Below, in pieces: positions 46,160 through 56,183 of a stretch of 64,000 bases of DNA. The translations under genes were made by a program, and so were the position numbers. Origin of the DNA: Earliella scabrosa (Eukaryota > Basidiomycota > Agaricomycetes > Polyporales > Polyporaceae); NCBI GenBank assembly GCA_022605405.1, contig JABYQQ010000005.1, forward strand, positions 2,852,001 through 2,916,000, written 5' to 3'. The notes beneath the pieces are model-generated. The model was not told the DNA's origin and did no database searches. It worked only from the letters and a program-made list of their open reading frames with translations. Within the stretch, counting starts at the first letter, position 1. Each line of letters begins with the position of its first letter.

Positions 46160-46187
<28 letters not shown>
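46160..46187 (+). repeat. Poly(A) tail of the retrotransposon
   Basis: Twenty-eight uninterrupted A residues end the element and abut the 3' target copy. On the minus strand this is the poly(T) that adds a Phe run to the broken GT2 frame. Confidence 0.97.
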
Positions 46188-46190
<3 letters not shown>

Positions 46191-46197
46191 GCGCTTC
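46186..46197 (+). repeat. Target site duplication, 3' copy
   Basis: AAGTCGCGCTTC, identical to 35651-35662; the first two A residues overlap the tail. Confidence 0.93.
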
Positions 46198-46892
46198 CGG
46201 CGGCAGAAGTCGATGTCCTCGCCGCCGCCCGTCTTCGGGAATTGCAGATTGTACACGACGCCGTCGAGGACGTTGCGCCGGGCAATGAGGTTGGCAGTGA
46301 CGCCCCATGGGACGTCCTCTGCGATCTTCTCGGCGATGTCCCAAAAGTACGTGACTCCTGCGAGGTGCACCGCAGTGGTGAAGACGGTGTCGGCGGAGGG
46401 AAAGTGCGCGTTTCCGACAAAGCCGGCAGCATCTGGATGCGCGCGGATAGCCTTCTCGGCCTCGATGAGCAGATCCCTCTCCGGAGTGACATCGTCGTCG
46501 AGGAAGTGCACCCACTCTGCCGCAGACTCGCTGAGACCGCGATTCCGCGATGCAGATGCCCCGAGGTTCTGCTTGTTGACGCGGATGCGGACGTCCGGCC
46601 GGTGTCCGTGCTTGAGCAGGAGATCACCGATGTGGGGAGATTGAGGATCGTCGACGATGATGATGAACATGACCGTACATGCGTCCGAGGGCTGGAGGGA
46701 CAGGAAGGCGTCCAGGTAGTGAAGGTCAACGCGGTAGCAAGGGATGATGACGTCGAGGGTGAGCTTTCGCTGGACAGCGGGACTGCGCCGACGCAACCAG
46801 GCTTCGACGGTAGCCGTCGCGTCGTCCAGCAGCTGGAAGGTCCACCCGGTGTGGTAGTACTGCGTACAGTACTCGTAGCTACTGCCCGACAT
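46186..46892 (-). pseudogene. GT2 glycosyltransferase, N-terminal catalytic part, interrupted
   Basis: ATG 46892 opens a family 2 glycosyltransferase. It has the nucleotide-sugar fold start DVIIPCYRVD, IIIVDDPQSP, NLGASASRNRGLS, the metal-binding WVHFLDDDVTPE and the acceptor-side GGGEDIDFC motif. The retrotransposon cuts in 7-8 codons after the GEDID motif, and the frame then runs into poly(Phe) and a stop. Removing the element and one target copy joins this part to 35047-35650 as one intronless frame of 437 codons including the stop, so the gene was whole until the insertion. The truncated product keeps the sugar-binding half but loses the Arg/Trp-rich motif and membrane segments, so function is very likely lost. 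The next gene upstream on the same strand is the epimerase fusion. Confidence 0.92.
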
Positions 46893-47144
46893 CTTGGGCG
46901 TCTCTCTTACCCGATATGGACTCTATCATTCTTCCGCGTAGATATACGACCGCTGCGCGGTCGCGTTGTCTCTTTGGTTCCTACCCCGACAGACGACCTG
47001 CCGTATTACTTGACTCGCACCGACTACTACTTCCCTAGCTACTCTACGCCGACTACAATCCGACATTCATTCGATCCAACCGACTGCCTTATCCGCGCAC
47101 GCGCGCGCACACCACACGCACTCACCGCTCAAGCCCATCTCGAC

Positions 47145-49224
47145 TCAGCTGATCCCGACGCCGCCCACGAATTCTGTGAAGTACGAGGATTCCCTCACCA
47201 CTTCGACACCGGCGGTATGCACTTTGTCGTAGCGCGCCGCGCCGCTGCCGCCGACCTCGTTGCGAATGCGAGAAGGGACCATCGTCGAGCAGCCCCACCG
47301 TCGGTAGAGCTGGAACAGGAACGGATCGCCGTCCTGGTTCGTGAAGCGCTCGGGGATGACCTCGCCGCCGAAGATGTCCATGTGCGTGCGGTGAATGGCG
47401 GGGAACGTCGGCATCCCGGGAAATGATGTGTCCGTGAAGGCGACGCACCCAATTCCATGGGGGACGCATTCGCTCGATGAGAGCGCGTTGAATGTGTGAT
47501 GGATGGAGGACATCCAGTTCGCGTCCTGCAAGACGACATCGTCGCCCATGAGAATGTAGTAGTCGCAAGCATCTTGGTACGCCCTCCGTGCGCAATCGCG
47601 CCAAAGAGCGCATACATGGCCGCGGGGTCGGGTGCAGGGCTCCAGTGTGAGAATGTGCGAGAGGCCGTACTCGCGGAGAATTGGCTCAGCAGCGTTGCTA
47701 CCATCCTCGCGCCGGAGGAAGAGGTCGTCCTGGTCGATGGCAAGATAGATGTGGACACGATACCTCTCCCCTGACCGCGAGACATCGTCCGCTGTCGTCT
47801 CTGCAAGAGATCTAGCGAACTGCCTGAGGTTGTCGAGGCAGCTTTGAGGCGAGGTAGAGCCGCGGGACGTGATGGGAAGAAGGATAGCGAAAATGATGCA
47901 GTCCTCCGCAAGGTCCACTTTGTTACTTGTCTGAAGGCGCTCAAGGTAGGTCGCTTTCTCGGCCTCGCTCATGGACAAAGCGGCGGAGCTGATCTGCTCA
48001 TGGATCCACTGGCCTGTGATGCGAAGACCGTCCTCGAGCGAGGTCGTTGGAGCCCAGTCGAGAATGGATCCACTGAGCGTATTGTCCGAACTCCTGGAGA
48101 CAACGCCGACGGGTTGGTCATGCTGGTAGTCGAAGGTGACAGCGTCGGGAGCAAGTCCGGCGCATGCGATTGCGATGTTCGCGAGCTCCTGGACGGTGAC
48201 TGAACGATCTGAGCCGATGTTGAGAGGTTGGGAGTAGTCTGAAACCAAGAGACGAAGTACGGCATCGACGGCGTCGTCTATATAACAGAAGCTGCGCCTC
48301 TGTGTACCGTCTCCCCAGATCTCGAAATGAGGGGAAGGCTGACGAGACATCTTTGCCGCGATTGCCTTGCGCAAGAACGCAGCGGGTGCCTTTTCCCTTC
48401 CTCCAAACCAGGATCCCATGGGTCCGTAGACATTGTGGAAGCGTGCGATCCTAATCTGGAGGCGGGCGGCGTACTGCAGCAGTACAAGCTCACTTGTGAG
48501 CTTCTCCAGACCATATAGGCCTTGAGGGCGCGGTGGGAGGTCCTTCCACACGTCGCTCTCAGCTAACGCGACGTCGTGGGGCTGCGCCTGAAGGAGCTCG
48601 GGGTAGACGCAGGCCGACGACGCGTAGAAGAACCCCTTAACGCCCGCCGAAACGCAGCACTCAAGGAGATTGACCGTCATAGCATGGTTCTCCCGATAGA
48701 TGATGAAGTCGTTATCGGCGTGTATGGTCCCCATCCCGCCCATGGTGGCAGCAAAATGGAGCACAACATCCACCCCTTGAATGACTCGAGAGCAGAACGA
48801 GGGGTCGCAGAGATTCCCTACGACTACCTCTCCAACGGGAGGCGTACCATATTGAGGGTGAGAGGCGTTGTCGGTCACCCTCAGGCGATATCCACCATAT
48901 GCCAGTTTGCGAGCAACATGGCCGCCCTGTGTACCACTGAGCCATTGTTCCATCGAAACTGACCGCAAAACTCACGATGAAGCCGTGGCCGCCGGTCACT
49001 AGGATGAGTTTGTTCTTGTCGAGCATATGGACTGAGGAGAGCGTGATAGAGCAGAGGGTACTCTGTGGGGCGCCGTTGAGCCGATGCCACCATATATTTG
49101 GAGCTGTCTCTGGGAATTCGGCGCCTTGTTCGCGATAGTTATCAAGCTCTTCGCGCAGTAGACGACGCTGGTCGACGTAATCCTGCAGCACCTGGGATAA
49201 CGAGAAGAGTTGCGTCAGTTTCAT
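47145..49224 (-). CDS. Nucleotide-sugar epimerase/dehydratase fused to a glycosyltransferase-like domain
   Basis: Two exons (49224-48976 and 48926-47145, intron 49 nt) give 676 residues. After a coiled, Gln/Arg-rich N-terminus comes a short-chain dehydrogenase fold: VTGGHGFI joined across the intron to GGHVARKL (the NAD-binding GxxGxxG), FYASSACVYPE, the catalytic YGLEK (Tyr-x3-Lys) and RFHNVYGPMGSW. These match GDP-mannose 3,5-epimerase and related sugar epimerases. From about residue 400 a second domain begins (IIFAILLPITSRG, then YYILMGDDVVL), which resembles a glycosyltransferase with an acidic metal-binding motif. The enzyme probably makes or reshapes an activated sugar and may transfer it. 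It sits between the broken GT2 gene and the divergent methyltransferase-GT8 fusion, so a shared glycan pathway is likely. Confidence 0.8.
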
Positions 49225-49830
49225 CAGTTCTGAGGTACGTTACTTGACAGTAGTCGGGTCAATGCACAGAGGGTCAACCAATCGGCGTGCCCGGGACCTG
49301 TTAGGGTTTGCGAGAGTAGCCGGCTTTGTTGTCTCCGGTGGTATGCAGGTGGTTGAGATGCAGACGAAGCATGCTACCGCAGCGCCACGAAGCGGTAGCC
49401 CCTTGTCGAACCTAGGACTGGCCCCACGCGAAGTGCTACCGCAGCTGACAATGCGCTGGAATGATCCCCAATACACAACCGTGTCTACGCTAGATTTGAG
49501 CCGCCATAAATGAATATTGATATAGGGGAGGCAAGCACAAGCTGACGCACCGCGGCCGCAGCAGATACTTTTTATGGTACATCGGTGTGCGGGACCAAGG
49601 TACACGACGGCCTCGCATCCAGGCACTGTGAAAAGAGGCGGTCAACTGACTGATATGCAAAGAAGCAGGGACGGATGACGCTAACCGCACAGGCGGTGTA
49701 TAGATGTTGAACCTCGGCGAAAGTCTATCCGAGACTGCAGCCAGTACCTTTCCCATCCTCGCTCATCGACCATCATCTCTCCACTCTGCGCTCCTACCAT
49801 CCAACTCACTACCCCATCATTTATCCACCC
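49225..49830. promoter_or_regulatory. Divergent promoter region, epimerase fusion / methyltransferase-GT8 fusion
   Basis: About 600 bp separate two head-to-head genes of the glycan cluster, a layout that allows joint control. No specific binding site was identified and no gene was found inside. Confidence 0.4.
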
Positions 49831-51462
49831 ATGACCAGCCCCCAGTCCAGCTATCTGTTCACTAGCACCCAAGACTGGTTCTCATTCAACGAGGAAACCT
49901 GGAGGGAGCTGTTCAAACATGTCACCGCTCCTCACCCTCGCGTCCTCGAGATAGGTTCATGGGAGGGGCGCTCCGCCGTCTTTCTTCTGACCGAGCTGTG
50001 CGGAGAGGATGGCGAGCTCGTCTCTATCGACCACTTCGACCTCATGGAGACAGAAGCCGGACGCGAGCGATACCGCAAGCTCACGCACAACCTCTCCCTC
50101 GCCGGCAAGCGCTTCCGTATCCTCGATTCCTTCAGCGTTCCAGCGCTGATGGCTCTGCTGACCGAGGAGATGTCGTCCGAGAACCCCGGGTTCGACTGGA
50201 TATATGTCGACGGCTCGCACGAAGCCGACGATACGCTCCTCGATGGCGAGCTCGCCTGGCGCCTTGCGCGCAAAGGGGCGGTCGTTGTCTTCGACGACTA
50301 CCACTGGAACAGGGAGCCCGAGGATAGCATCCATCACCCCAAGCGGGGCATCGACGCATTCCTCGCGCTCCATGCTGGGGAGTACACGATCCTTTCCTCT
50401 GAGACACAGTACCAGAAAATCGTGCAGAAGAAGACGGATATGCGCATCGGATTTCTCGTCAAGGACAAGGCGGCTCCGATAGGACGCCTCGAGAGTGCGC
50501 TTGGGTACGGCATCAGTGTCGCACTCACCATAGACGCCGAGTATGCGATGCCCGCTGCAGTAGCGATCCGCAGTGTCGCGAGCACCACCAGAGGTCGGAT
50601 CACGTTCTACGTCGCCGGTCGTGGTTTGTCTAAAGATTTGAAGGCGAAGCTAAGCCAAGCCATCGTTGATCAGACGAACCAAACCATCGTGTTCATCGAC
50701 CTACCTCCTCCCTCTTCCACCACCTCCGGCGATGGTGCAGTACCGGACGGGATGACGTGGGGCAAGATCGCGATGATCCCGTTCTTGCCAGTGGAGAGGG
50801 TAATCTACCTCGACGCGGACGTGTTAGCATGCGGAGATATCCAAGAGCTCTGGGACACGGACCTGGAGGGGAAGCCCATCGCCGCCGCCCCGGATGTGGG
50901 ACTCCCGACCGGACACGACTCAGAGGGAGTCACCAGTATCCAGTACTTCAACGCTGGCGTCCTCGTCATGGACCTCGCCGCTATCCGACAGCGTCTGCCC
51001 CAGCTGTATGCCGTCGCTGAGAAGACGAAGGACTCCAAGCATCAGGACCAAGATGCACTTAACGTCCACTTCAAAGACAACTGGCGCCGCCTCTCGCTCA
51101 GGTGGAATGCCCAGGGACTGGGGACGTACGCACGCTACTACATGCCGGAGCGGATGGCGCTGGGTCTGGAGGAGATGGAGGATCCGGCGATTGTGCATTT
51201 CACGGGGGCCCTTCACCCGAGCGTTGCGGACGTACTCAACCCATTCGTGCAGCCATACGGTGGGAAGCCGTGGGGCTACGCGGGCGCCCCTGGTCATCCA
51301 TATGCCGAGGAATGGTGGCGAATCTGCGAGGATACGGCGTGGAAGGGCTGGCGTACGTCGACGGAGTACAAGGCGCAGTGCACACAGAAGATGGACGTTG
51401 CATTGGCGGCGGGGGTGGAGGCGTTCCGAAGGAAGATCGGCGAAGTGCTACAGGGCAACTGA
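49831..51462 (+). CDS. SAM-dependent methyltransferase fused to a GT8 glycosyltransferase
   Basis: A single exon of 543 residues. The N-terminal half (about 25-210) is a class I methyltransferase of the Methyltransf_24 type: VLEIGSWEGRSAVFL binds S-adenosylmethionine, GELVSIDHFD and DWIYVDGSHEADD follow. The C-terminal half (about 225-490) is a family 8 glycosyltransferase: ALTIDAEYAMPAAVAIRS, RVIYLDADVLACGDIQELW with the DxD metal site, QYFNAGVLVMDL, HQDQDALNV and IVHFTG. GT8 enzymes transfer galactose, glucose or related sugars from UDP- or GDP-donors. The fusion suggests a methylated glycan product, with methylation and glycosylation on the same acceptor. There is no signal peptide or membrane segment, so it should act in the cytosol. 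It faces the epimerase fusion across a shared promoter region. Confidence 0.88.
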   Translation: MTSPQSSYLFTSTQDWFSFNEETWRELFKHVTAPHPRVLEIGSWEGRSAVFLLTELCGEDGELVSIDHFDLMETEAGRERYRKLTHNLSLAGKRFRILDSFSVPALMALLTEEMSSENPGFDWIYVDGSHEADDTLLDGELAWRLARKGAVVVFDDYHWNREPEDSIHHPKRGIDAFLALHAGEYTILSSETQYQKIVQKKTDMRIGFLVKDKAAPIGRLESALGYGISVALTIDAEYAMPAAVAIRSVASTTRGRITFYVAGRGLSKDLKAKLSQAIVDQTNQTIVFIDLPPPSSTTSGDGAVPDGMTWGKIAMIPFLPVERVIYLDADVLACGDIQELWDTDLEGKPIAAAPDVGLPTGHDSEGVTSIQYFNAGVLVMDLAAIRQRLPQLYAVAEKTKDSKHQDQDALNVHFKDNWRRLSLRWNAQGLGTYARYYMPERMALGLEEMEDPAIVHFTGALHPSVADVLNPFVQPYGGKPWGYAGAPGHPYAEEWWRICEDTAWKGWRTSTEYKAQCTQKMDVALAAGVEAFRRKIGEVLQGN

Positions 51463-51953
51463 TGATCCTTTGGGTTCGACTCGTCCTGTGTTACGGTGGT
51501 TTTCCATGTTAACTTCGAGTGACCTCAGTTTCTAACTGCATGTACTTACCTCTGTTCGATCGTCCTGCATCGAGAAATATCCTGCGAGAGTACTGATGTA
51601 CGGGACTGCTCTTGAAGAAGTTGTCGTCACACCACTGGCGTCCGCTGCGTAACACCCTGCGTTCTGTAGTGACCGTGGAATGGAGCATACAATCGAGGTT
51701 TCCGTGAACTTCCTGGTAGTATGTGATAGATGTTAGGAGGAACCCGGTACTCAGAGTCGCAGTGAACGATCACTGGCAAGCACAGGCACAGTCTAGGCAT
51801 GGCAGTTGAGTTGAACATGCCAAATGGGCGCTTATGAATTATCCACGCTCGACCACACCGCCACCGCCACCGTGTCAACTTCCCCAACATCATCCCTCGA
51901 ACGCGTACCAGTGTCTCTGTGGCATCAGCCTCATCTACTCACCCTAGCGAACC
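51463..51953. other. Spacer upstream of ARL2
   Basis: No gene recognised; it should hold the 3' end signals of the methyltransferase-GT8 gene and the ARL2 promoter. Confidence 0.5.
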
Positions 51954-52843
51954 ATGGGTCTTCTAACGATTATACGGAAAAATCGACAAAAGGAGAAGGA
52001 AATGCGGATCCTCTTCCTGTACTACACAGAAGCTCCCTCTCGCGTCGTGTGGAGCGCTGACCGCCATGTAGGGGCCTCGACAACGCAGGGAAGACCACGA
52101 TCTTGAAAAAGATCAACGGAGAGGACATCATGGGTATCAGCCCGACACTGGGGTTCAATATCAAGACATTTGTCCATGGCAAGTGAGTCGCAGCCTCCGT
52201 AGCTGTGCGGACAAACCTGACGCATGCTCGAGTACAGATATACCCTAAACATCTGTATGAGAATCACTGCCGATCACTCGCCAGGATGCTCACGGAGCGC
52301 CTGTCAGGGGACGTCGGCGGTCAGCGCACCCTGCGACCGTACTGGCGCAACTACTTTGAACAGACGGATGCGCTGGTCTGGGTCGTCGACTCCGGTGACC
52401 GGATGCGCATGCAAGACTGTAAAGAAGAGCTCCACAGTCTTCTCCTCGAAGACGTAGGTCATACAGTCCCTCAGCAACTTTCAAAAACGTTGATAGAATC
52501 TGCGTCGTAGCGACTCGCCGGAGCGTCCCTGTTGATCTTCGCCAACAAGCAGGACATCCAAGGGTCCATGTCCAGTACAGAGATTCGCGATGTTCGCCCG
52601 ATCAACAACCTACCCCCATTCTTGCTGACGTGTGCCTCTCAGGCTCTAGATCTGGATTCAATCCGGTCGCACCAGTGGCGGATCCTCCCGTGCAGCGCAG
52701 TAACAGGCCAGAACCTCATTGAAGGGCTCGACTGGGTCGTGGGCGACGTCGCGAACCGGCTCTATTACGGCACCACGGCCGCCGCCACGAACAGCTGGCA
52801 GTCAGGAGGCAGGGCAGAAGCAAACGCATTCACTGTAACATAG
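51954..52843 (+). CDS. ARL2: ADP-ribosylation-factor-like small GTPase, ARL2 type
   Basis: ARL2 (yeast Cin4) regulates tubulin cofactor D and microtubule assembly. Six exons, 51954-52018, 52072-52182, 52238-52254 (17 nt), 52308-52453, 52511-52591 and 52643-52843, join to 206 residues. The start [16 protein letters not shown] is typical of ARL2. GTPase motifs are GLDNAGKT (P loop), SPTLGFN (switch I), DVGGQ split across an intron, NKQD and CSAVTG. About 20 extra C-terminal residues ([19 protein letters not shown]) extend beyond the usual 184. The 17-nt exon encodes the last residues before DVGGQ. Convergent with the desaturase gene. It is housekeeping, with no evident link to the glycan genes. 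Confidence 0.92.
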
Positions 52844-53000
52844 CCGGGTACAACACTATTGTACAACAATAGAGATCAGGATCCTCGCAAGACAAGTTCA
52901 TCCCGAGTCATCGAATCAGGTGGTCACACGCCCTGCGCGCGAGCAATGATGTCTAGTTGTGGGAGGCGGTCACATCCGGCGCGACCTCGAGGCGTCGTGT

Positions 53001-54644
53001 CTAGTTCAGTCGTTCGACGATCTTCAGCCTCTCCCCAGGCGAGATCACCTTGACGTGTTCGACACCGCCGAGCAGGACACCCACTCGCATCATCGCCAGC
53101 AGCTACGCGAAACCGAATCAAACGTCATGTACCCGGCCAAGCGCGAGCACGAGGTGAGTGTACGCACGTTATGGGCTGCATTCGAATGCTCGTAGACACC
53201 CCCACAGAACGCTGCAGTCGCGTCTTTCCCCCTCTGGCCAAGAAGCAGCGCCCGCCCGCCTGGATGTTCGTTTGCGAAGCCGCCGACGTCATGGATGAAG
53301 CCCGACACGATCACAAGCGGCCTCTTTTCCGCTTCCTTGCAGACTTCGCGTCCCCACGGTGACCCCACCACGTTGCAGTCAGTTCCAGGAACGAAGGAAC
53401 GAGCGGAGCCAAACGCGGGCGTGGGTAAGTACTCACAGCTGTCCCAGCTCACGACCGGCAAGTCGGCGACCTGCGTTGGCCAGCTGATCTCGTCTTGGAC
53501 CTTCTTGAGTCTCTTGAGTTGCATCGTGAGCTCGCCCTTCTTGATCTCGTTTTGAGGGAACATCCGCAAGTGAGAAGCGAGCCCAAGCGCAGCGCACGTT
53601 GCGATGAACCATTTTGTCGGGTCGAACTGATACCATTTGATCGCGTTCCGGTAATCCATGGGGAACTGGTGGTGGAAATTGTGGTAGCCTTCGCCCATCG
53701 TCAGGAGCGCTGCTCGTGGATCACAGTCGTGATTAGTGGATCGTGGACGGGCAATTTGGAGGGGGAGGGATGCAAAGTACTCACCGGAAAGGAAGTGGTC
53801 CCGCGCGGATTTACGGTCGTCAAAGGGGCTCTCCCCGAGGTGGTGTGCTATAGAGTTGATGCAGAACGTGGACTGCACAGAAGCACGGATAGGTGAGTGC
53901 CGACTTTTCCGAGTGATAGCGCTGGGAACGTGAACTGACATGGTGCACGAACGTGATGCGCCACATTCCGGCATAGTAGAACCCTCCCCACCAGTCTCCC
54001 CACCCGAGGCCCGCGACCATGGCAGGAAGCGCGTAACCCACAATGGGGATGATGGCGAAGTACCACCGGTGTTGCCATTGGACGACCTCGTCCTTTTTCA
54101 GGTCACTGATGTCCGCGGGCCCAGGCTTGACGGTCGGCTTAATGAGCATCCAGCCGATATGGGTATAGAACAACCCGCGCTGTGCATTGTACGGGTCCAA
54201 CGGGGTGTCGGTATATCGATGGTGGGACCGATGTCCTCGCGCCCACCAATATACGGAGCCCTGGACTGCGCTCGCCCCCGCGAGCGCGAGCAGATACTGG
54301 AGCGGTCGCGAGGCATTGTACGACCTGTGCGACCATAGTCGGTGGTAGCCTACACCAGGTGAGTTCTCACGCGACTCCTGCATGAGGCAAGGCCGCACTC
54401 ACCTGCGGTGATACCTGTGGCGTATCACTGTCAGCTCAGCGGTCCCGCAATTGCACCCAGAGTTAGCAAGGCTCATACCAAGCATGGAGATGACGTAGTA
54501 CGCGATCGACCACAGCAACGTCTGCGTCTGCAGTACTGTTGTGCGCGTCCCATACAGCCCGACCGCCGGTGTTACAGTGAGGATGGCGAGGTTGAACCAG
54601 CGAACGCGTCTCAACATCCCGACGAGCTTCTTCAAAGTCGACAT
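53001..54644 (-). CDS. OLE1: Acyl-CoA delta-9 desaturase with C-terminal cytochrome b5
   Basis: This ER membrane enzyme inserts the first double bond into stearoyl- and palmitoyl-CoA. ATG 54644 (MSTLKKLVG) leads to three histidine boxes: HRLWSH, HRSHH and HNFHH. Hydrophobic segments (LLALAGASAVQGSVYWW, FAIIPIVGYALPAMVAGLG) surround them. A cytochrome b5 domain follows with heme ligands in EHPGG and AAHN, giving the fungal OLE1 layout. The end is TAG at 53003-53001. There are at least six introns. Exon 2 is only 12 nt (54414-54403) and completes GITAG before YHRLWSH; this is forced by frame and family sequence. Nothing looks broken. Divergent from the small hypothetical gene at 55165. Confidence 0.92.
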
Positions 54645-55164
54645 CGCGCGCGGATCCAAGGGGTGAGAAGAGGAAGAAGCGAACGAGCGCGGATGTCCCA
54701 GCGGCGCAGAGCGAGCTGCGAGGGTGCCGAGGACCGAGGTAGGCAACCGCAGAGGTAAAACACCCTTCGCGCTCGCCCTCGAGAGTCCCGAAGATATACC
54801 CGTGAAGCAGCGCCCTTCTCTCGAGCCGTGATGGCACCCTCCTTCTTCTTCGCCTTCGTCGGGTCCGCGTAGAAGTTCTACCACAGCGCTGGGGGCCGCG
54901 ACTCTGCTCCCCTGCGGGCTCCGGCATCCCGCGATAAGGGGCGCAGCGGTCGCGTACGTCCCACGCACCACGCACGCACCTCGCGCACCATCCATCCGGA
55001 TCGCCAGCAAGCAGCACATCGAGGACGGCTGAGCTTCGCGCGCACCCCCTGGAGGCTCGGCGAGTTTGGAATCGGGCCATCGGAAGCGGCAAGAGCAGAT
55101 GCGCGGAGGCAGTCCCGCCCTGTAAAGTTCCCGATGAGCGGTCCAGGTCGAGCCAAAACGACGA
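54645..55164. promoter_or_regulatory. Divergent upstream region of the desaturase gene
   Basis: 520 bp between the desaturase start and the hypothetical plus-strand gene. A long minus-strand frame crosses it but its sequence is Arg/Ala-rich and has no family features, so I treat it as chance. Confidence 0.35.
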
Positions 55165-55889
55165 ATGAATGGGGACCTATGTTTCGGTTCTCAGCCCATC
55201 GCGCAACGCGAACGTGCGGCGTGGTATGCTGGCAGGTACGAGAACCCCGAAAGGCTCCTGAGGGTGAGCGCATCGGAACGGCGATGGGCGCGTGAGGTAA
55301 TTTCGGGTGCTGGTCTCGCGGAGCCTGTTGACGGGGAAAAGGTACGGCGCGTGCGCGTGAGGGCTGGGCTTCGAGACGCTCTAAAACAACAGACGTAAGT
55401 ACTGAGGTGCACTTCGGTCGAGCTCTCAGCATATGCTTGTTATGCAGGAGAAGGCTCGGAGTGTTCGACGAAGGCGAGAAGCGCATCCTACTGAACGTCG
55501 TGTCGCCCACTGAGGAAGCTAGGACACGCGCGTGGAGCACCCTTTTTGACTGTCCCAGCTGGCTTTGGTCCTCGTTGATTTTGACATTGTACTTACACGA
55601 CGCTGGCGGACCAACTGATGTCGGGTGTCGTCAGACAATGATTGCCGGAAATATGGGGGAGAGAACAGGTGAGAGTGGGAAAGGAGGCCTGTACCCACAC
55701 GGTTCAGGATTATGTGATAAACATGACGGTCATCACCTCTTCCTTGAAGGGTCGATCTTCTCGCTGAACATCACTGAAGTGACACACCGAGCCTCGGACC
55801 TGGACAGCAAAGAGTCTGTCAGCCAACGAAATGCAAAGCTTAAAGCACTTCTCAAAATGAGAGCCGCTCACCGTGACCCGTCATCATGA
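55165..55889 (+). CDS. Hypothetical protein, two exons
   Basis: Exons 55165-55394 and 55448-55889, joined across a 53-nt GTAAGT...GCAG intron, give 223 residues. The first part is charged and helical (RYENPERLLRVSASERRWAR), and the residues across the junction (RRRLGVFDEGEKRILLNVVS, PTEEARTRAW) read like a small conserved protein. After about residue 115 the sequence looks less protein-like and may be an intron or untranslated region, so the true end could be nearer 55550. Another start, ATG 55132 in a different frame, is possible. No family recognised. Confidence 0.4.
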
Positions 55890-56183
55890 TCATCCCAAGA
55901 CCTTCCCTATGAAGTCATCGCGCAGCACGGCATGTTGCACATGACGGTAGGAGAGAAGATGAGGTGTAGATGATATACGTTACATCTATATAGATGAGTA
56001 CTAGTACCGGGACCATTACGACCGCGCCAGCAGCCAACGATAGCAATAATACAACAAGAACTCACGAGGCGAGGGGCAAGCCAGCAGAGAGAGCGGCAAG
56101 CCGAGCAAAGCGATCAGCAGGAGAGCCAGCAGGAGAACCCGGAGCGTCCAACGCAGCGCACTGGCCTGTCCCCTTCTTCCACG

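Larger units (their letters stand above)
35663..46187 (+). mobile_element. Full-length Tad/I-type non-LTR retrotransposon (LINE), 10.5 kb
   Basis: The element runs from the base after the 5' target copy to the end of a 28-nt A tract, 10,525 bp. It carries a nucleocapsid-like ORF1 with a CCHC-type knuckle, and an ORF2 with AP-like endonuclease, reverse transcriptase, RNase H and a C-terminal zinc-binding segment. That order is known from Tad1 and I elements. Intact ORFs, a perfect target duplication and a pure poly(A) tail point to a recent, complete insertion. It is unusually long because about 2 kb precede ORF1, including an extra 254-codon frame. Confidence 0.95.

Noticed and set aside
46152..46187. 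Poly-phenylalanine tail at the end of the GT2 N-terminal frame
   Set aside because: It is the reverse complement of the LINE poly(A), not a protein feature of the host gene.
46242..47426. 394-codon plus-strand frame
   Set aside because: It crosses two minus-strand genes with clear families and shows no motif of its own.
54878..55540. 220-codon minus-strand frame upstream of the desaturase
   Set aside because: Arg/Pro/Ala-rich without family features, and it overlaps more protein-like plus-strand exons.
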